From the NCBI GenBank assembly GCA_964559075.1, contig CAZLGJ010000074.1, positions 1 to 14,332 of the forward strand: a DNA stretch of 14,332 bases, given 5' to 3'. The DNA is from Opacimonas sp964559075. Its GTDB lineage: Bacteria; Pseudomonadota; Gammaproteobacteria; Enterobacterales; Alteromonadaceae. Made by a program: the position numbers and the translations under genes. Below are positions 6,645 to 14,318 of the stretch, piece after piece. Numbering within the stretch: the stretch's first letter is position 1; every line of letters starts with the position of its first letter. The notes beneath the pieces were generated by a model that was not told where the DNA came from, ran no database searches, and saw only the letters and a list, made by a program, of their open reading frames with translations.

Positions 6645-8312
6645 GTGGAAGCACTCAACAATTTTTTACTCATGCTAGATGGGTTTTTAGGCAGTGCCTT
6701 TTGGTTCCCGTATGTCCTGTTGGGCACGGGTTTGTTTTTTACCATTTACCTCAAATTCCCACAAATCCGCTTTTTTAAGCACGGCTGGCAAGTGGTGACG
6801 GGTAAATACGCTAAAGCAGATGATCCAGGTGATACCTCGCCCTTTAAATCGCTGACAACCGCACTTTCAGGTACCGTTGGTACGGGTAACATCTCAGGGG
6901 TGGCTTTTGCTATTTTTTTAGGCGGTCCTGCGGCGTTATTTTGGATGTGGGTGACGGCGTTTTTGGGCATGACGACCAAGTTTGTTGAAGTCACCTTATC
7001 GCATAAATACCGTGAAAAAACCGAAGATGGCACCATGGCCGGTGGTCCGATGTATTTTATGGACAAAGGGTTGAATATGAAATGGATGGCTGTGGCCTTT
7101 GCTGTTGCGACCGTGATTTGTTCATTTGGTACCGGCAACCTGCCGCAGTCTAACGGCATAGCGAGTGCGATGGAGCAGGCGTTTGGGATTGATCCTATGG
7201 TCATGGGCGGGATCCTTGCGATTTTGCTTGGCTTAGTTATTCTTGGCGGGATCCAGCGTATCGCGGCAGTGACATCCAAAATTGTGCCGTTTATGGCGGT
7301 GATCTATATCATTGGGGCATTTGCCGTGATTTTTGCCAACCTCGATAACTTAGGCGCAGCATTTGTGTCGGTTTGGGCAGACGCATTTACCGGTTCAGCT
7401 GCTGCCGGTGGCTTTTTGGGTGCGAGCTTAGCTTATGCCTTTAACCGTGGGGTCAATCGTGGCTTGTTCTCTAACGAAGCGGGGCAGGGCTCAGCGCCGA
7501 TTGCTCACGCGGCAGCCAAAACCAAAGATCCGGCGGCGGAAGGCATGGTGTCAATCTTAGAGCCGTTCATCGATACGATCATCATCTGTACGATTACGGG
7601 TTTGGTTATCTTATCGTCCGGTGTATGGAATGAAAAACATCACAATGTGTTTGATAAAGCCGACATGCTCATCGTTGCAGGACAATACAGCGACAAAAAT
7701 GAAGCTGACGTCAACGCACTGTATCAGTATTTGAACAACATCGATAAAGAGGCTATCACGCCATACACTGGCCGCATACAAGTGGTTGCAGGCAAAGCGG
7801 TCAATTCGACTGATTTTACTATAATCAACTCACGCTCGGTTGCAGAAGAGGTGACTTTTAGCATTGCTTCTGAGGAAGATGCGTTCTCTGGAACCGTCAT
7901 TGTTGAGGATGGCGTAGCGCAAAAAGCGAACTTGGTCGTTTCTGGCAAGTCTCTGGTGCATTCTGCGCGGCTGACCACTATCGCCTTTACCCGAGGTTTC
8001 TTTGGTGATTTTGGTCAGTATATCGTGTCTATTGGTCTGTTGTTGTTTGCTTTTTCAACGGCGCTGGCCTGGTCATATTATGGTGATAGAGCCATGACGT
8101 ATTTGTTTGGACCACGCTCCATCATGCCTTATCGCGTGGTCTATGTCGCGGGCTTTTTCATGGCGGCGTTTTCGGACACCACGCTGGTGTGGACGTTTTC
8201 TGCAGTAGCCATCGTGGTCATGACTTTACCCAACTTGTTTGGTATTTTGATGCTGCGTAAAGAAATGAAAGCATCGATGGACAGCTACTGGGATAAAGTC
8301 AAACAACAATAA
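6645..8312 (+). CDS. Sodium:alanine symporter family (AGCS) amino-acid transporter
   Basis: An inner-membrane carrier that takes up alanine, glycine or a related amino acid with sodium. The family signature is clear at 93-108 (GGPAALFWMWVTAFLG), after GTVGTGNISG (76-85). The conserved NRGLFSNEAGQGSAP is at 271-285. About ten or eleven hydrophobic segments are visible. At 555 residues it exceeds usual members (about 450-490) because of a hydrophilic, probably beta-rich insertion at about 330-437 between two membrane segments. The start is GTG, chosen because AAGGAG (6633-6638) precedes it by 6 bases and the family begins near here. It follows the M14 gene by 55 bases with no terminator seen between them, so the two may be cotranscribed. 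A terminator follows it. Substrate cannot be fixed from sequence alone. Confidence 0.93.
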   Translation: MEALNNFLLMLDGFLGSAFWFPYVLLGTGLFFTIYLKFPQIRFFKHGWQVVTGKYAKADDPGDTSPFKSLTTALSGTVGTGNISGVAFAIFLGGPAALFWMWVTAFLGMTTKFVEVTLSHKYREKTEDGTMAGGPMYFMDKGLNMKWMAVAFAVATVICSFGTGNLPQSNGIASAMEQAFGIDPMVMGGILAILLGLVILGGIQRIAAVTSKIVPFMAVIYIIGAFAVIFANLDNLGAAFVSVWADAFTGSAAAGGFLGASLAYAFNRGVNRGLFSNEAGQGSAPIAHAAAKTKDPAAEGMVSILEPFIDTIIICTITGLVILSSGVWNEKHHNVFDKADMLIVAGQYSDKNEADVNALYQYLNNIDKEAITPYTGRIQVVAGKAVNSTDFTIINSRSVAEEVTFSIASEEDAFSGTVIVEDGVAQKANLVVSGKSLVHSARLTTIAFTRGFFGDFGQYIVSIGLLLFAFSTALAWSYYGDRAMTYLFGPRSIMPYRVVYVAGFFMAAFSDTTLVWTFSAVAIVVMTLPNLFGILMLRKEMKASMDSYWDKVKQQ

Positions 8313-8338
8313 TCAAGCCCTCGTCGCAGTTCTATTCG

Positions 8339-8369
8339 AAAGCTGATATCATACGGTATCAGCTTTTTT
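8339..8369 (+). terminator. Intrinsic terminator of the AGCS transporter gene
   Basis: AAAGCTGATA (8339-8348) pairs perfectly with TATCAGCTTT (8357-8366), extended by a T-G and a C-G pair to a four-base loop. Six T (8364-8369) close it. It ends only 14 bases before the GTG of the next gene and four bases before that gene's ribosome binding site, so it may also limit expression of that gene. Confidence 0.9.
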
Positions 8370-8383
8370 ATTAAGGGATCCCC

Positions 8384-8716
8384 GTGCTTAAAGACTGTCC
8401 AGCATGTAAGAAAAAAATCTCAGATAAAGCCACTACTTGCCAACACTGCGGTTTTGAACTGGGTGCCGATAATGCCGATGAGGTACTGCGCCTAGAAAAG
8501 CGCAAACGCTACGAAAAACACCAAAGTCTACAGACTCAATCCTTTGTGGCCGTGTTATTATTTATCACCGGCTTTGGTCTGATGTACTGGGGTAGCCCAG
8601 AAATTGGCAGCAACCAGCACAGCATTGCGATGTTGGTCATGGTGTTTGGCTTTTTGTGGTATGTGGTAAATCGCGTGCGCATCGCGTTTATCAAAGCTAG
8701 TAAACTAAAATTTTAG
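8384..8716 (+). CDS. Small zinc-ribbon membrane protein
   Basis: A 110-residue protein of unknown function. An N-terminal zinc ribbon has ligands C5/C8 (CPAC) and C19/C22 (CQHC). A charged, probably helical linker (about 30-50, rich in K, R and E) leads to two hydrophobic segments (about 53-69 and 80-97) and a basic tail. By the positive-inside rule both ends should face the cytoplasm. The start is GTG, supported by AAGGG (8373-8377) six bases upstream. No promoter was found between the preceding terminator and this start, so it may depend on readthrough or on a promoter inside the transporter gene. The yeaC-like gene begins 13 bases after its stop, which suggests one transcript. I can name the domain but not a role. 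Confidence 0.82.
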   Translation: MLKDCPACKKKISDKATTCQHCGFELGADNADEVLRLEKRKRYEKHQSLQTQSFVAVLLFITGFGLMYWGSPEIGSNQHSIAMLVMVFGFLWYVVNRVRIAFIKASKLKF

Positions 8717-8729
8717 GAAACGATTAGTC

Positions 8730-9008
8730 ATGAATGTTGAACAACTCGTTGCGGCGATGACCCCTGAGGTATTTGCTAATTTGCAGCAAGCCGTCGAAAC
8801 CGGCAAATGGCCAAACGGCACCGCGCTGACTGAAGAGCAAAAAGAAAATTCACTGCAAGCCGTGATGCTCTATCAAGCCAAGGTGGCCAAGACCAATGAA
8901 CACATGACCATTGGCGAAAATGGCGAGATGGTGCACAAATCAAAATCGGAGCTGCGCAGAGAGTTGCAGGACGAACAAGAAATTATGCGGGTCAAGTTAG
9001 ACGATTAG
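8730..9008 (+). CDS. yeaC: DUF1315 family protein, YeaC homologue
   Basis: A 92-residue soluble protein close to E. coli YeaC along its whole length: shared stretches include MTPEV, AVETGKWP, LTEEQKENSLQ (E. coli LTAEQKENCLQ), the VMLYQA/VMLWQA block, HMTIGENGEMV and KSKSEL. The function of the family is unknown. No transmembrane segment or cysteine is present; the C-terminal third is charged and probably helical. The ATG at 8730 is preceded by AGGA (8715-8718), which overlaps the stop of the zinc-ribbon gene, so translational coupling is plausible. In E. coli yeaC is adjacent to msrB and near gapA and ansA; here the same genes are found within 7.5 kb. Its stop overlaps the stop of convergent ansA by four bases. 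Confidence 0.92.
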   Translation: MNVEQLVAAMTPEVFANLQQAVETGKWPNGTALTEEQKENSLQAVMLYQAKVAKTNEHMTIGENGEMVHKSKSELRRELQDEQEIMRVKLDD

Positions 9009-10030
9009 TCTACTTTGACCGGCTCGGTCATCTCCCCGCGCAGGTTTTGGCTCATCAACACTCGCTGCTCTTGGTAATCATCGGTCACCGATAGCACATA
9101 ATGCAGTTTGGTCAGCGCCGCCTCTGGCGTCATATCAAATCCGCTCAATACACCCACATCTGCTAATATTTGACCATTGGCATAGCCGCGCATATTCACA
9201 CTACCTTGCAGGCACTGCGTGCAGTTCACAATCAGGATCTGTTGTTGATGCGCATGTGCTAGCAAGGCTAGCATCGCAGCATTTTGCGGTGCGTTACCGA
9301 CACCATAGCTCAACAAAACGATAGCGCGGACGGGCTGACGGAGTAGGTTTTCTAAGATTTGTGCATCAATCCCAGGGTATAGGTAGAGTAGGGCAACCGG
9401 CTGAGCACTGATGGGCTGCAACCTTAGCACTTCATTGCTGCTGTGCTTGGCCACTGGCGCAGATTGGATCTCAATCCCCACGTTTAATAAAGCGGGAAAA
9501 TTAGGTGAGCCGAAAGCGGCAAAGCCGTCAGCATCGAGCTTGCGCGCACGATTGCCGCGAAAGAATTGATTATTAAAATATAATCCAACTTCATTGATGG
9601 GATGATACGCCGCGATATATAAGGCGTTGACGAGGTTTTCTTGTCCGTCAGAGCGCAGCTGGGCAAGGGGAATTTGTGATCCAGTCACAATGATGGGCTT
9701 GCTTAAGCCACTAAACATAAATGACAGCGCTGATGCGGTGTAAGCCATGGTATCGGTGCCGTGCAGTATAATAAAGCCATCATACTCGTCATAGCGCTGC
9801 ATAATATCATCGGCAATGAGCTGCCATTGATGCGGTGACATGTCCGACGAATCAAGTAGCTCAGGGTATTCAAACAAGTCATACTGAGGCATCTCGGGGC
9901 GCGATAATTCGGAAAGCTGAGCAAGGCTGTGTTGCAAAAAACCGGTTACTGGCACGTAGCCTTGCGCCGAGGGCTTCATACCAATGGTGCCGCCAGTATA
10001 GGCGATGTAAATGCGTTTTTGATGATGCAT
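9005..10030 (-). CDS. ansA: Type I (cytoplasmic) L-asparaginase AnsA
   Basis: AnsA hydrolyses L-asparagine to aspartate and ammonia in the cytoplasm. At 341 residues it is almost the length of E. coli AnsA (338) and has no signal peptide, unlike the periplasmic type II enzyme. The nucleophile is T15 in YTGGTIGM; the second active-site group is T92-D93 (HGTDTM) with K164 (RKLDADGF). YFNNQFFRGNR (151-161) is typical of type I enzymes. The ATG is chosen because the first beta strand (RIYIAYTGG) begins six residues later; the ribosome binding site is poor. It is convergent with yeaC, sharing the last four bases, and divergent from the PKD lipoprotein gene, from which it is separated by 105 bases. 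No terminator is visible at its 3' end. Confidence 0.95.
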   Translation of the reverse strand: MHHQKRIYIAYTGGTIGMKPSAQGYVPVTGFLQHSLAQLSELSRPEMPQYDLFEYPELLDSSDMSPHQWQLIADDIMQRYDEYDGFIILHGTDTMAYTASALSFMFSGLSKPIIVTGSQIPLAQLRSDGQENLVNALYIAAYHPINEVGLYFNNQFFRGNRARKLDADGFAAFGSPNFPALLNVGIEIQSAPVAKHSSNEVLRLQPISAQPVALLYLYPGIDAQILENLLRQPVRAIVLLSYGVGNAPQNAAMLALLAHAHQQQILIVNCTQCLQGSVNMRGYANGQILADVGVLSGFDMTPEAALTKLHYVLSVTDDYQEQRVLMSQNLRGEMTEPVKVD

Positions 10031-10049
10031 GGTATTTGGGATGTCACAT

Positions 10050-10078
10050 TTGTGTTAATGGAATAAGTGGTCTATACC
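10050..10078 (+). promoter_or_regulatory. Weak candidate promoter for the PKD lipoprotein gene
   Basis: TTGTGT (10050-10055) and TATACC (10073-10078) are 17 bases apart, in the 105-base gap between divergent ansA and the lipoprotein gene. Each box matches consensus at 4 of 6 positions. ATACC (10074-10078) and GGTAT (10088-10092) form a short inverted repeat around a nine-base spacer, which might be an operator. No better candidate was found in either direction. Confidence 0.28.
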
Positions 10079-10135
10079 ATATTCTAAGGTATTGTATTTT
10101 CAGGACGATAATACACTTAACCATAAGGATATGCT

Positions 10136-13100
10136 ATGAACTACTTAAAAACGACTTTTTGTTTATTATGTTGCGTGCTATTACCGGCTTGTGGCGGCGG
10201 TGGTGGCAGCTCCAGTCCGAACAATGGCAACAATACCCCTCCTGCTAATCGTGCCCCAGTTGCTACAGCAGGCGGTAATCAATCAGTGACCATGGGCAGT
10301 GTGGTCAGCTTAAGTGGTTCTGGTGCTGACGCAGATGGAGATAGCCTCAGTTACACTTGGTCAATGCAAAGCCAACCCTCTGGTGCAGCCGTTTCATTAT
10401 CCTCAACTGATGTCGCCAATCCGAGTTTTACTCCGTCAGTCGCAGGGACTTATGTCCTACAGCTCGTTGTCAACGATGGTACTGTCAATAGTAGCGCTTC
10501 GACTGTGCAGATTACCGTGAACGAGAATTCCCAGCCCAATCCCGCTAATACGCCTCCCACCGCGAACGCCGGAAGTGCGCAGACGGTGACAACGGGGACA
10601 CAGGTCAACTTATCTGGATTGCTGAGTAGTGATGCTGATGACGACACTTTAACCTATCGTTGGGAAGTCTTGTCGCAGCCATCCGGAAGCAATATCAATC
10701 TTGCGAACGCCACGCTTGCGAACATTAGTTTTACGCCGACTACGTCAGGTAATTACGCCTTTGGTTTGGTGGTGAATGACGGCACGGCGGATAGTGCTCA
10801 ATCGCAAGTCAGTGTGACGGTCAACGCACCACCCGCAACGAATGGTCGACCATTTGCGAATGCCGGTGACGATCTTGACGGTGAAGTCAACGTTCAGGTC
10901 GTAGTGGACGGGCAGAGTAGTTCTGATCCCGAAAATGACACCATTATTTATACGTGGTCACTTTTATCAGTGCCCGCCGGGTCAACCACCTCACTGCTGT
11001 CAACGAGTGCGGCTGTGACCGGCTTTACGCCTGATGTGGCTGGTGAATATCAACTTCAGCTGATTGTGAATGATGGAGTCAACATTAGTTTGCCAGATAC
11101 GGTAGTAGTAACGGTGATCCCTGAGAATCTTCCTCCCGAAGCGGACATAGCAGCAGTGGCTAATCCACAAGTCAATCAAGTGGTAACCCTTAATGGCACT
11201 AACAGCAGTGATCCAGATGCAGGCTCTGATGACGTTTTACAATTTAGTTGGAGTATTGTGTCAGCCCCAGCAGATAGTGCAGTTGTGTTACAAAATGCTG
11301 CGACGGACATTGCCAGTTTTATACCCGATCAAGCCGGGAGCTATGAAATTGCACTCACCGTGATCGATGCGCGTTTTGGTACCGATAGCGAGACGACAAC
11401 ACTGGTTGTGACGCGAGTCAATAATGCACCGACTGCCAATGCTGGTAATCCACAAACTGGGCTTACCGGTACGACCTTCACCCTTGATGGCACTGCTAGT
11501 GCCGATGTGGATGGAGATGCGTTAAGTTATGCTTGGTCCGTGGTGTCACAGCCTGCTGGTGAGGATGTCAGTATCAGCGATGCAGCAGCGGCAAGCCCGG
11601 AAGTGACGTTAACCGCTGTGGGAGAATATCGCTTTGCCTTGACGGTGGACGACGGTGATGCTTCTAGTGCACCAGCTGAGGTGATGATTACTGTAGCAAC
11701 CGGCAATGTAGCGCCTATTGCTAACGCCGGTCATGATCAAGCGGTCAATACAGGCGCAGACGTCGTATTATCCGCGCAAAACAGCATGGATAACGATGGC
11801 GATACCATTACCTTTACATGGCGCATTATTAGTCAGCCAGCCAGCAGTGCTGTTACGTTAAACGATCCGACAGCGGTGAATCAAGCGTTCACCGTCACCC
11901 ATGACGGTGTCTATCAGCTGGGGCTGATTGCCAATGATGGTGCGCTTGACTCAGCAGAAGATAGCGTAGAAGTTGTGGCCACGACTGACAATGCTTTGCC
12001 CATCGCGAATGCCGGTGTCGATGTTGACGCGACTGCTGGTCAATTAGTTACTTTAGATGCTGGCTTGAGCACCGATGCAGATAACGATGCATTGAGATAT
12101 CAATGGCAACTGCTCAGCCAGCCGGTTGGCAGCGATGTGAGTATTAGCGCAGCCAATTCTGTTACTGCGAGTTTTACTCCGCAACAAAACGGTGATTATA
12201 TCCTTCAGCTGATTGTCAATGATGGCACTGGGAGCTCGCAGCCGGATACGCTTGTGATCAGTGTCGTACAAGGCAACTTATCACCAATCGCAAATGCAGG
12301 TAGTGACCAAAGTGTACGCGTGATGGATACGGTCTTGTTAGACGCAAATAATAGTGTCGATCCCGATGCTGATGTACTGACTTATCGCTGGAGCTTAGTC
12401 ACAGTCCCTGCGGGGAGCACAGCGTCCTTGAGCACTGCACAAAATGAGCAAGCAAGCTTTACAGCGGATGTGGCGGGCACCTTTGTCGTTGCATTAATAG
12501 TGAACGACGGAGCTGTTGATAGCCAAACTGACACGGTGCAAATTACCGCGACTAATACCAATGCTGTACCTATTGCAGTTATCACCTCACCGCAGAACCT
12601 GTTCACCCGTGAACTGATCACATTATCAGCAACAGACAGTACCGATGCCGATGCAGATGTGTTAACGGTGGCTTGGTCAGTAGATGCTGTGCCAGAGGGC
12701 AGCAGTGCTACGCTTAATAATGTGAATGCCATTACGCCAAGTTTTATCGGCGACGTACCGGGAAGTTATGTGGTGAGCTTGACGGTGAATGACGGTGTTG
12801 CTGATAGCAGCACAGTGACACAAACACTCATCGTGGCTGAGCACATCATCTTACAACGTCAATCAGATTCGTTTAACGCGACATTTGATAAAGTCGACTT
12901 TCCGTTTAACAACGTTAAAGTGGCGCTTAACTGGTTCGGTTCACAGCGTGATACGTTCTACACCTTAGACCGTTTCCGCATTACTGCGCAAAGTCGAGAT
13001 TTTACGATTTCACAACTGCAGTTCGGATTTAGTAACCCCAACTACGTCCCTTTTGCGTTTTATGATGTGGATAATGTTATCGTAGGAATGGCAAATGGCG

Positions 13101-13246
13101 ATGTCATAGCACAAGGCGAGACGGTTGAATTTATCTTGGCATCACCATTAACCGATAACCAGGTAGCCGATGTTGTAGTGCGTTTTGTGATTGCGGAAAC
13201 GGGCGAGGAGTTCCGCGCAACGTATCGCTACTCGGCGAGTAACTAA
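10136..13246 (+). CDS. Lipoprotein with nine PKD-like repeats and an unassigned C-terminal domain
   Basis: A 1036-residue exported protein. The signal peptide ends in the lipobox LPAC, with C19 as the lipidated residue, followed by GGGGGSSS and a flexible N/P-rich linker to about 39; residue +2 is G, which suggests the outer membrane. Nine immunoglobulin-like repeats follow, of the PKD type related to the KIAA0319-like/REJ group (starts near 40, 140, 238, 333, 431, 527, 621, 716 and 811). Most begin P-x-A-N-A-G and carry an acidic loop such as DADGDSLSYTW, probable calcium sites, and end V-N-D-G. The last 135 residues (about 902-1036) form another, probably beta-rich domain that I do not recognise. 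The mature chain shows no cysteine besides C19. Such rods are often surface adhesins or polysaccharide-binding proteins, but no enzyme domain is visible here. ATG chosen with AAGGA (10125-10129) 6 bases upstream. Confidence 0.9.
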   Translation: MNYLKTTFCLLCCVLLPACGGGGGSSSPNNGNNTPPANRAPVATAGGNQSVTMGSVVSLSGSGADADGDSLSYTWSMQSQPSGAAVSLSSTDVANPSFTPSVAGTYVLQLVVNDGTVNSSASTVQITVNENSQPNPANTPPTANAGSAQTVTTGTQVNLSGLLSSDADDDTLTYRWEVLSQPSGSNINLANATLANISFTPTTSGNYAFGLVVNDGTADSAQSQVSVTVNAPPATNGRPFANAGDDLDGEVNVQVVVDGQSSSDPENDTIIYTWSLLSVPAGSTTSLLSTSAAVTGFTPDVAGEYQLQLIVNDGVNISLPDTVVVTVIPENLPPEADIAAVANPQVNQVVTLNGTNSSDPDAGSDDVLQFSWSIVSAPADSAVVLQNAATDIASFIPDQAGSYEIALTVIDARFGTDSETTTLVVTRVNNAPTANAGNPQTGLTGTTFTLDGTASADVDGDALSYAWSVVSQPAGEDVSISDAAAASPEVTLTAVGEYRFALTVDDGDASSAPAEVMITVATGNVAPIANAGHDQAVNTGADVVLSAQNSMDNDGDTITFTWRIISQPASSAVTLNDPTAVNQAFTVTHDGVYQLGLIANDGALDSAEDSVEVVATTDNALPIANAGVDVDATAGQLVTLDAGLSTDADNDALRYQWQLLSQPVGSDVSISAANSVTASFTPQQNGDYILQLIVNDGTGSSQPDTLVISVVQGNLSPIANAGSDQSVRVMDTVLLDANNSVDPDADVLTYRWSLVTVPAGSTASLSTAQNEQASFTADVAGTFVVALIVNDGAVDSQTDTVQITATNTNAVPIAVITSPQNLFTRELITLSATDSTDADADVLTVAWSVDAVPEGSSATLNNVNAITPSFIGDVPGSYVVSLTVNDGVADSSTVTQTLIVAEHIILQRQSDSFNATFDKVDFPFNNVKVALNWFGSQRDTFYTLDRFRITAQSRDFTISQLQFGFSNPNYVPFAFYDVDNVIVGMANGDVIAQGETVEFILASPLTDNQVADVVVRFVIAETGEEFRATYRYSASN
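10253..12835 (+). repeat. Nine tandem PKD-like domain repeats, about 285-300 bases each
   Basis: The repeats begin near 10253, 10553, 10847, 11132, 11426, 11714, 11996, 12281 and 12566. They are clear at protein level but well diverged in DNA, sharing only short blocks such as GCGAATGCCGGT and GTGAATGACGG-type words. Repeat 4 has an enlarged acidic loop (DPDAGSDDVLQFSW) and lacks the usual NAG after its start. Repeat 9 also lacks NAG (VPIAVITSPQ). The divergence argues for an old array and not a recent expansion. Confidence 0.85.
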
Positions 13247-13270
13247 GGTGGTCTAGAAATAGTGCCTGAT

Positions 13271-13310
13271 AAAAAAACGGCCTGATGCGTCACTTCATCA
13301 AGCCGTTTTT
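13271..13310. terminator. Bidirectional intrinsic terminator between the lipoprotein gene and lipA
   Basis: AAAAACGGC (13273-13281) pairs with GCCGTTTTT (13302-13310); an inner stem TGATG/CATCA (13283-13287, 13296-13300) follows past one mismatch, with an eight-base loop. Seven A on the left (13271-13277) and five T on the right allow it to work on both strands. It lies between two convergent genes, 24 bases after one stop and 21 bases before the other. Confidence 0.9.
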
Positions 13311-13331
13311 GTGTTATTGCTTGGTTAGCAT

Positions 13332-14318
13332 TTAGGCTTTTTTAGGGGTAAAGTGACCAACAATCTCTTCACCCGCCGCTTGTTTGTCAGCATGGTAACT
13401 AGAACGCACCATAGGACCGCAAGCAGCGTGGCTAAAGCCGATATTTTTCGCATAATCACCTAGCTCGTCAAATTCAGCCGGCGTCACATAGCGCTTTACA
13501 GGGTAGTGATGACGTGAAGGCTGCAAATATTGCCCCAAGGTCAGCATATCGACATCATGCGCACGCAAGTCATCCAGCACCTGCTGGATCTGCTCATTGG
13601 TTTCCCCCATCCCCATCATGAGGCCAGATTTGGTTGGGATGTCAGGATGTTGTGCTTTAAATTTGCGCAACAATTCTAGTGACCACTTGTAGTTGGCACC
13701 CGGACGACATTCGCGGTACAGATCAGGAATGGTTTCTAGGTTGTGGTTAAACACATCCGGCGGACCTGCTTTGAAAATCTCCAGTGCACGGTCCATACGA
13801 CCACGAAAATCAGGTACCAGCACTTCAATTTTGGTGGCTGGGCTGTGCTCGCGAATAGCATTGATGCAGTCGACAAAATGTTGCGCACCACCGTCACGCA
13901 AATCATCGCGATCCACTGAGGTGATCACGACGTATTTTAGCGCCATTTGCGCAATCGTCTTGGCTAATTTTTCTGGTTCTTCAGCACTAGGAGGCAGCGG
14001 CTTGCCATGCGCAACGTCACAAAACGGGCAACGACGCGTACATATGTCACCCAAAATCATAAAGGTCGCTGTGCCGTGGTTAAAACACTCTGCCAAATTA
14101 GGGCAGCTTGCTTCTTCACACACTGAGTGCAAATTGTTTTCGCGCAAAACTTTTTTGATGTTGTCGACCCGTTCGGTAGAACGCGGCAACTTGACCTTGA
14201 TCCATTCAGGCTTGCGCAGCATCTCTTCTTTTTCGGTCGGTACGATAGTGACGGGAATGTATTTTACTTTTTCGTCATCGCGTAGTTTGACGCCAGCTTG
14301 TGTCCTTGAATTACTCAT
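13332..14318 (-). CDS. lipA: Lipoyl synthase LipA
   Basis: LipA inserts two sulfur atoms into octanoyl groups bound to lipoyl domains of 2-oxoacid dehydrogenases and the glycine cleavage H protein, by radical SAM chemistry in the cytoplasm. The 328-residue product has both iron-sulfur sites: the auxiliary cluster C67, C72, C78 (CX4CX5C) with the C-terminal serine ligand S307 in RSSYH, and the radical SAM cluster C93, C97, C100 (CTRRCPFC). Length and spacing agree with E. coli LipA. I prefer the ATG at 14318 to the TTG one codon upstream (14321): an AAGAAGG box (14324-14330 on the minus strand) lies five bases before the ATG. Its upstream neighbour, commonly lipB, would be beyond the right edge. 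It ends at the bidirectional terminator shared with the lipoprotein gene. Confidence 0.97.
   Translation of the reverse strand: MSNSRTQAGVKLRDDEKVKYIPVTIVPTEKEEMLRKPEWIKVKLPRSTERVDNIKKVLRENNLHSVCEEASCPNLAECFNHGTATFMILGDICTRRCPFCDVAHGKPLPPSAEEPEKLAKTIAQMALKYVVITSVDRDDLRDGGAQHFVDCINAIREHSPATKIEVLVPDFRGRMDRALEIFKAGPPDVFNHNLETIPDLYRECRPGANYKWSLELLRKFKAQHPDIPTKSGLMMGMGETNEQIQQVLDDLRAHDVDMLTLGQYLQPSRHHYPVKRYVTPAEFDELGDYAKNIGFSHAACGPMVRSSYHADKQAAGEEIVGHFTPKKA

Noticed and set aside
6746..7279. Open frame of 177 codons on the minus strand inside the transporter gene
   Set aside because: It lies entirely antisense to strongly conserved transporter sequence, has no recognisable domain, and arises from the codon bias of the real gene.
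9835..10248. Open frame of 137 codons on the plus strand spanning the ansA start and the lipoprotein start
   Set aside because: It is antisense to ansA and out of frame with the lipoprotein gene, and its product is low-complexity with no known motif. Both overlapped genes are well supported.
12382..12732. Open frame of 116 codons on the minus strand inside the PKD repeats
   Set aside because: It mirrors the repetitive plus-strand coding sequence and has no ribosome binding site or recognisable domain.
10253..12835. Recent tandem duplication or minisatellite in the PKD gene
   Set aside because: The repeats are similar as protein but too diverged in DNA for a recent expansion.
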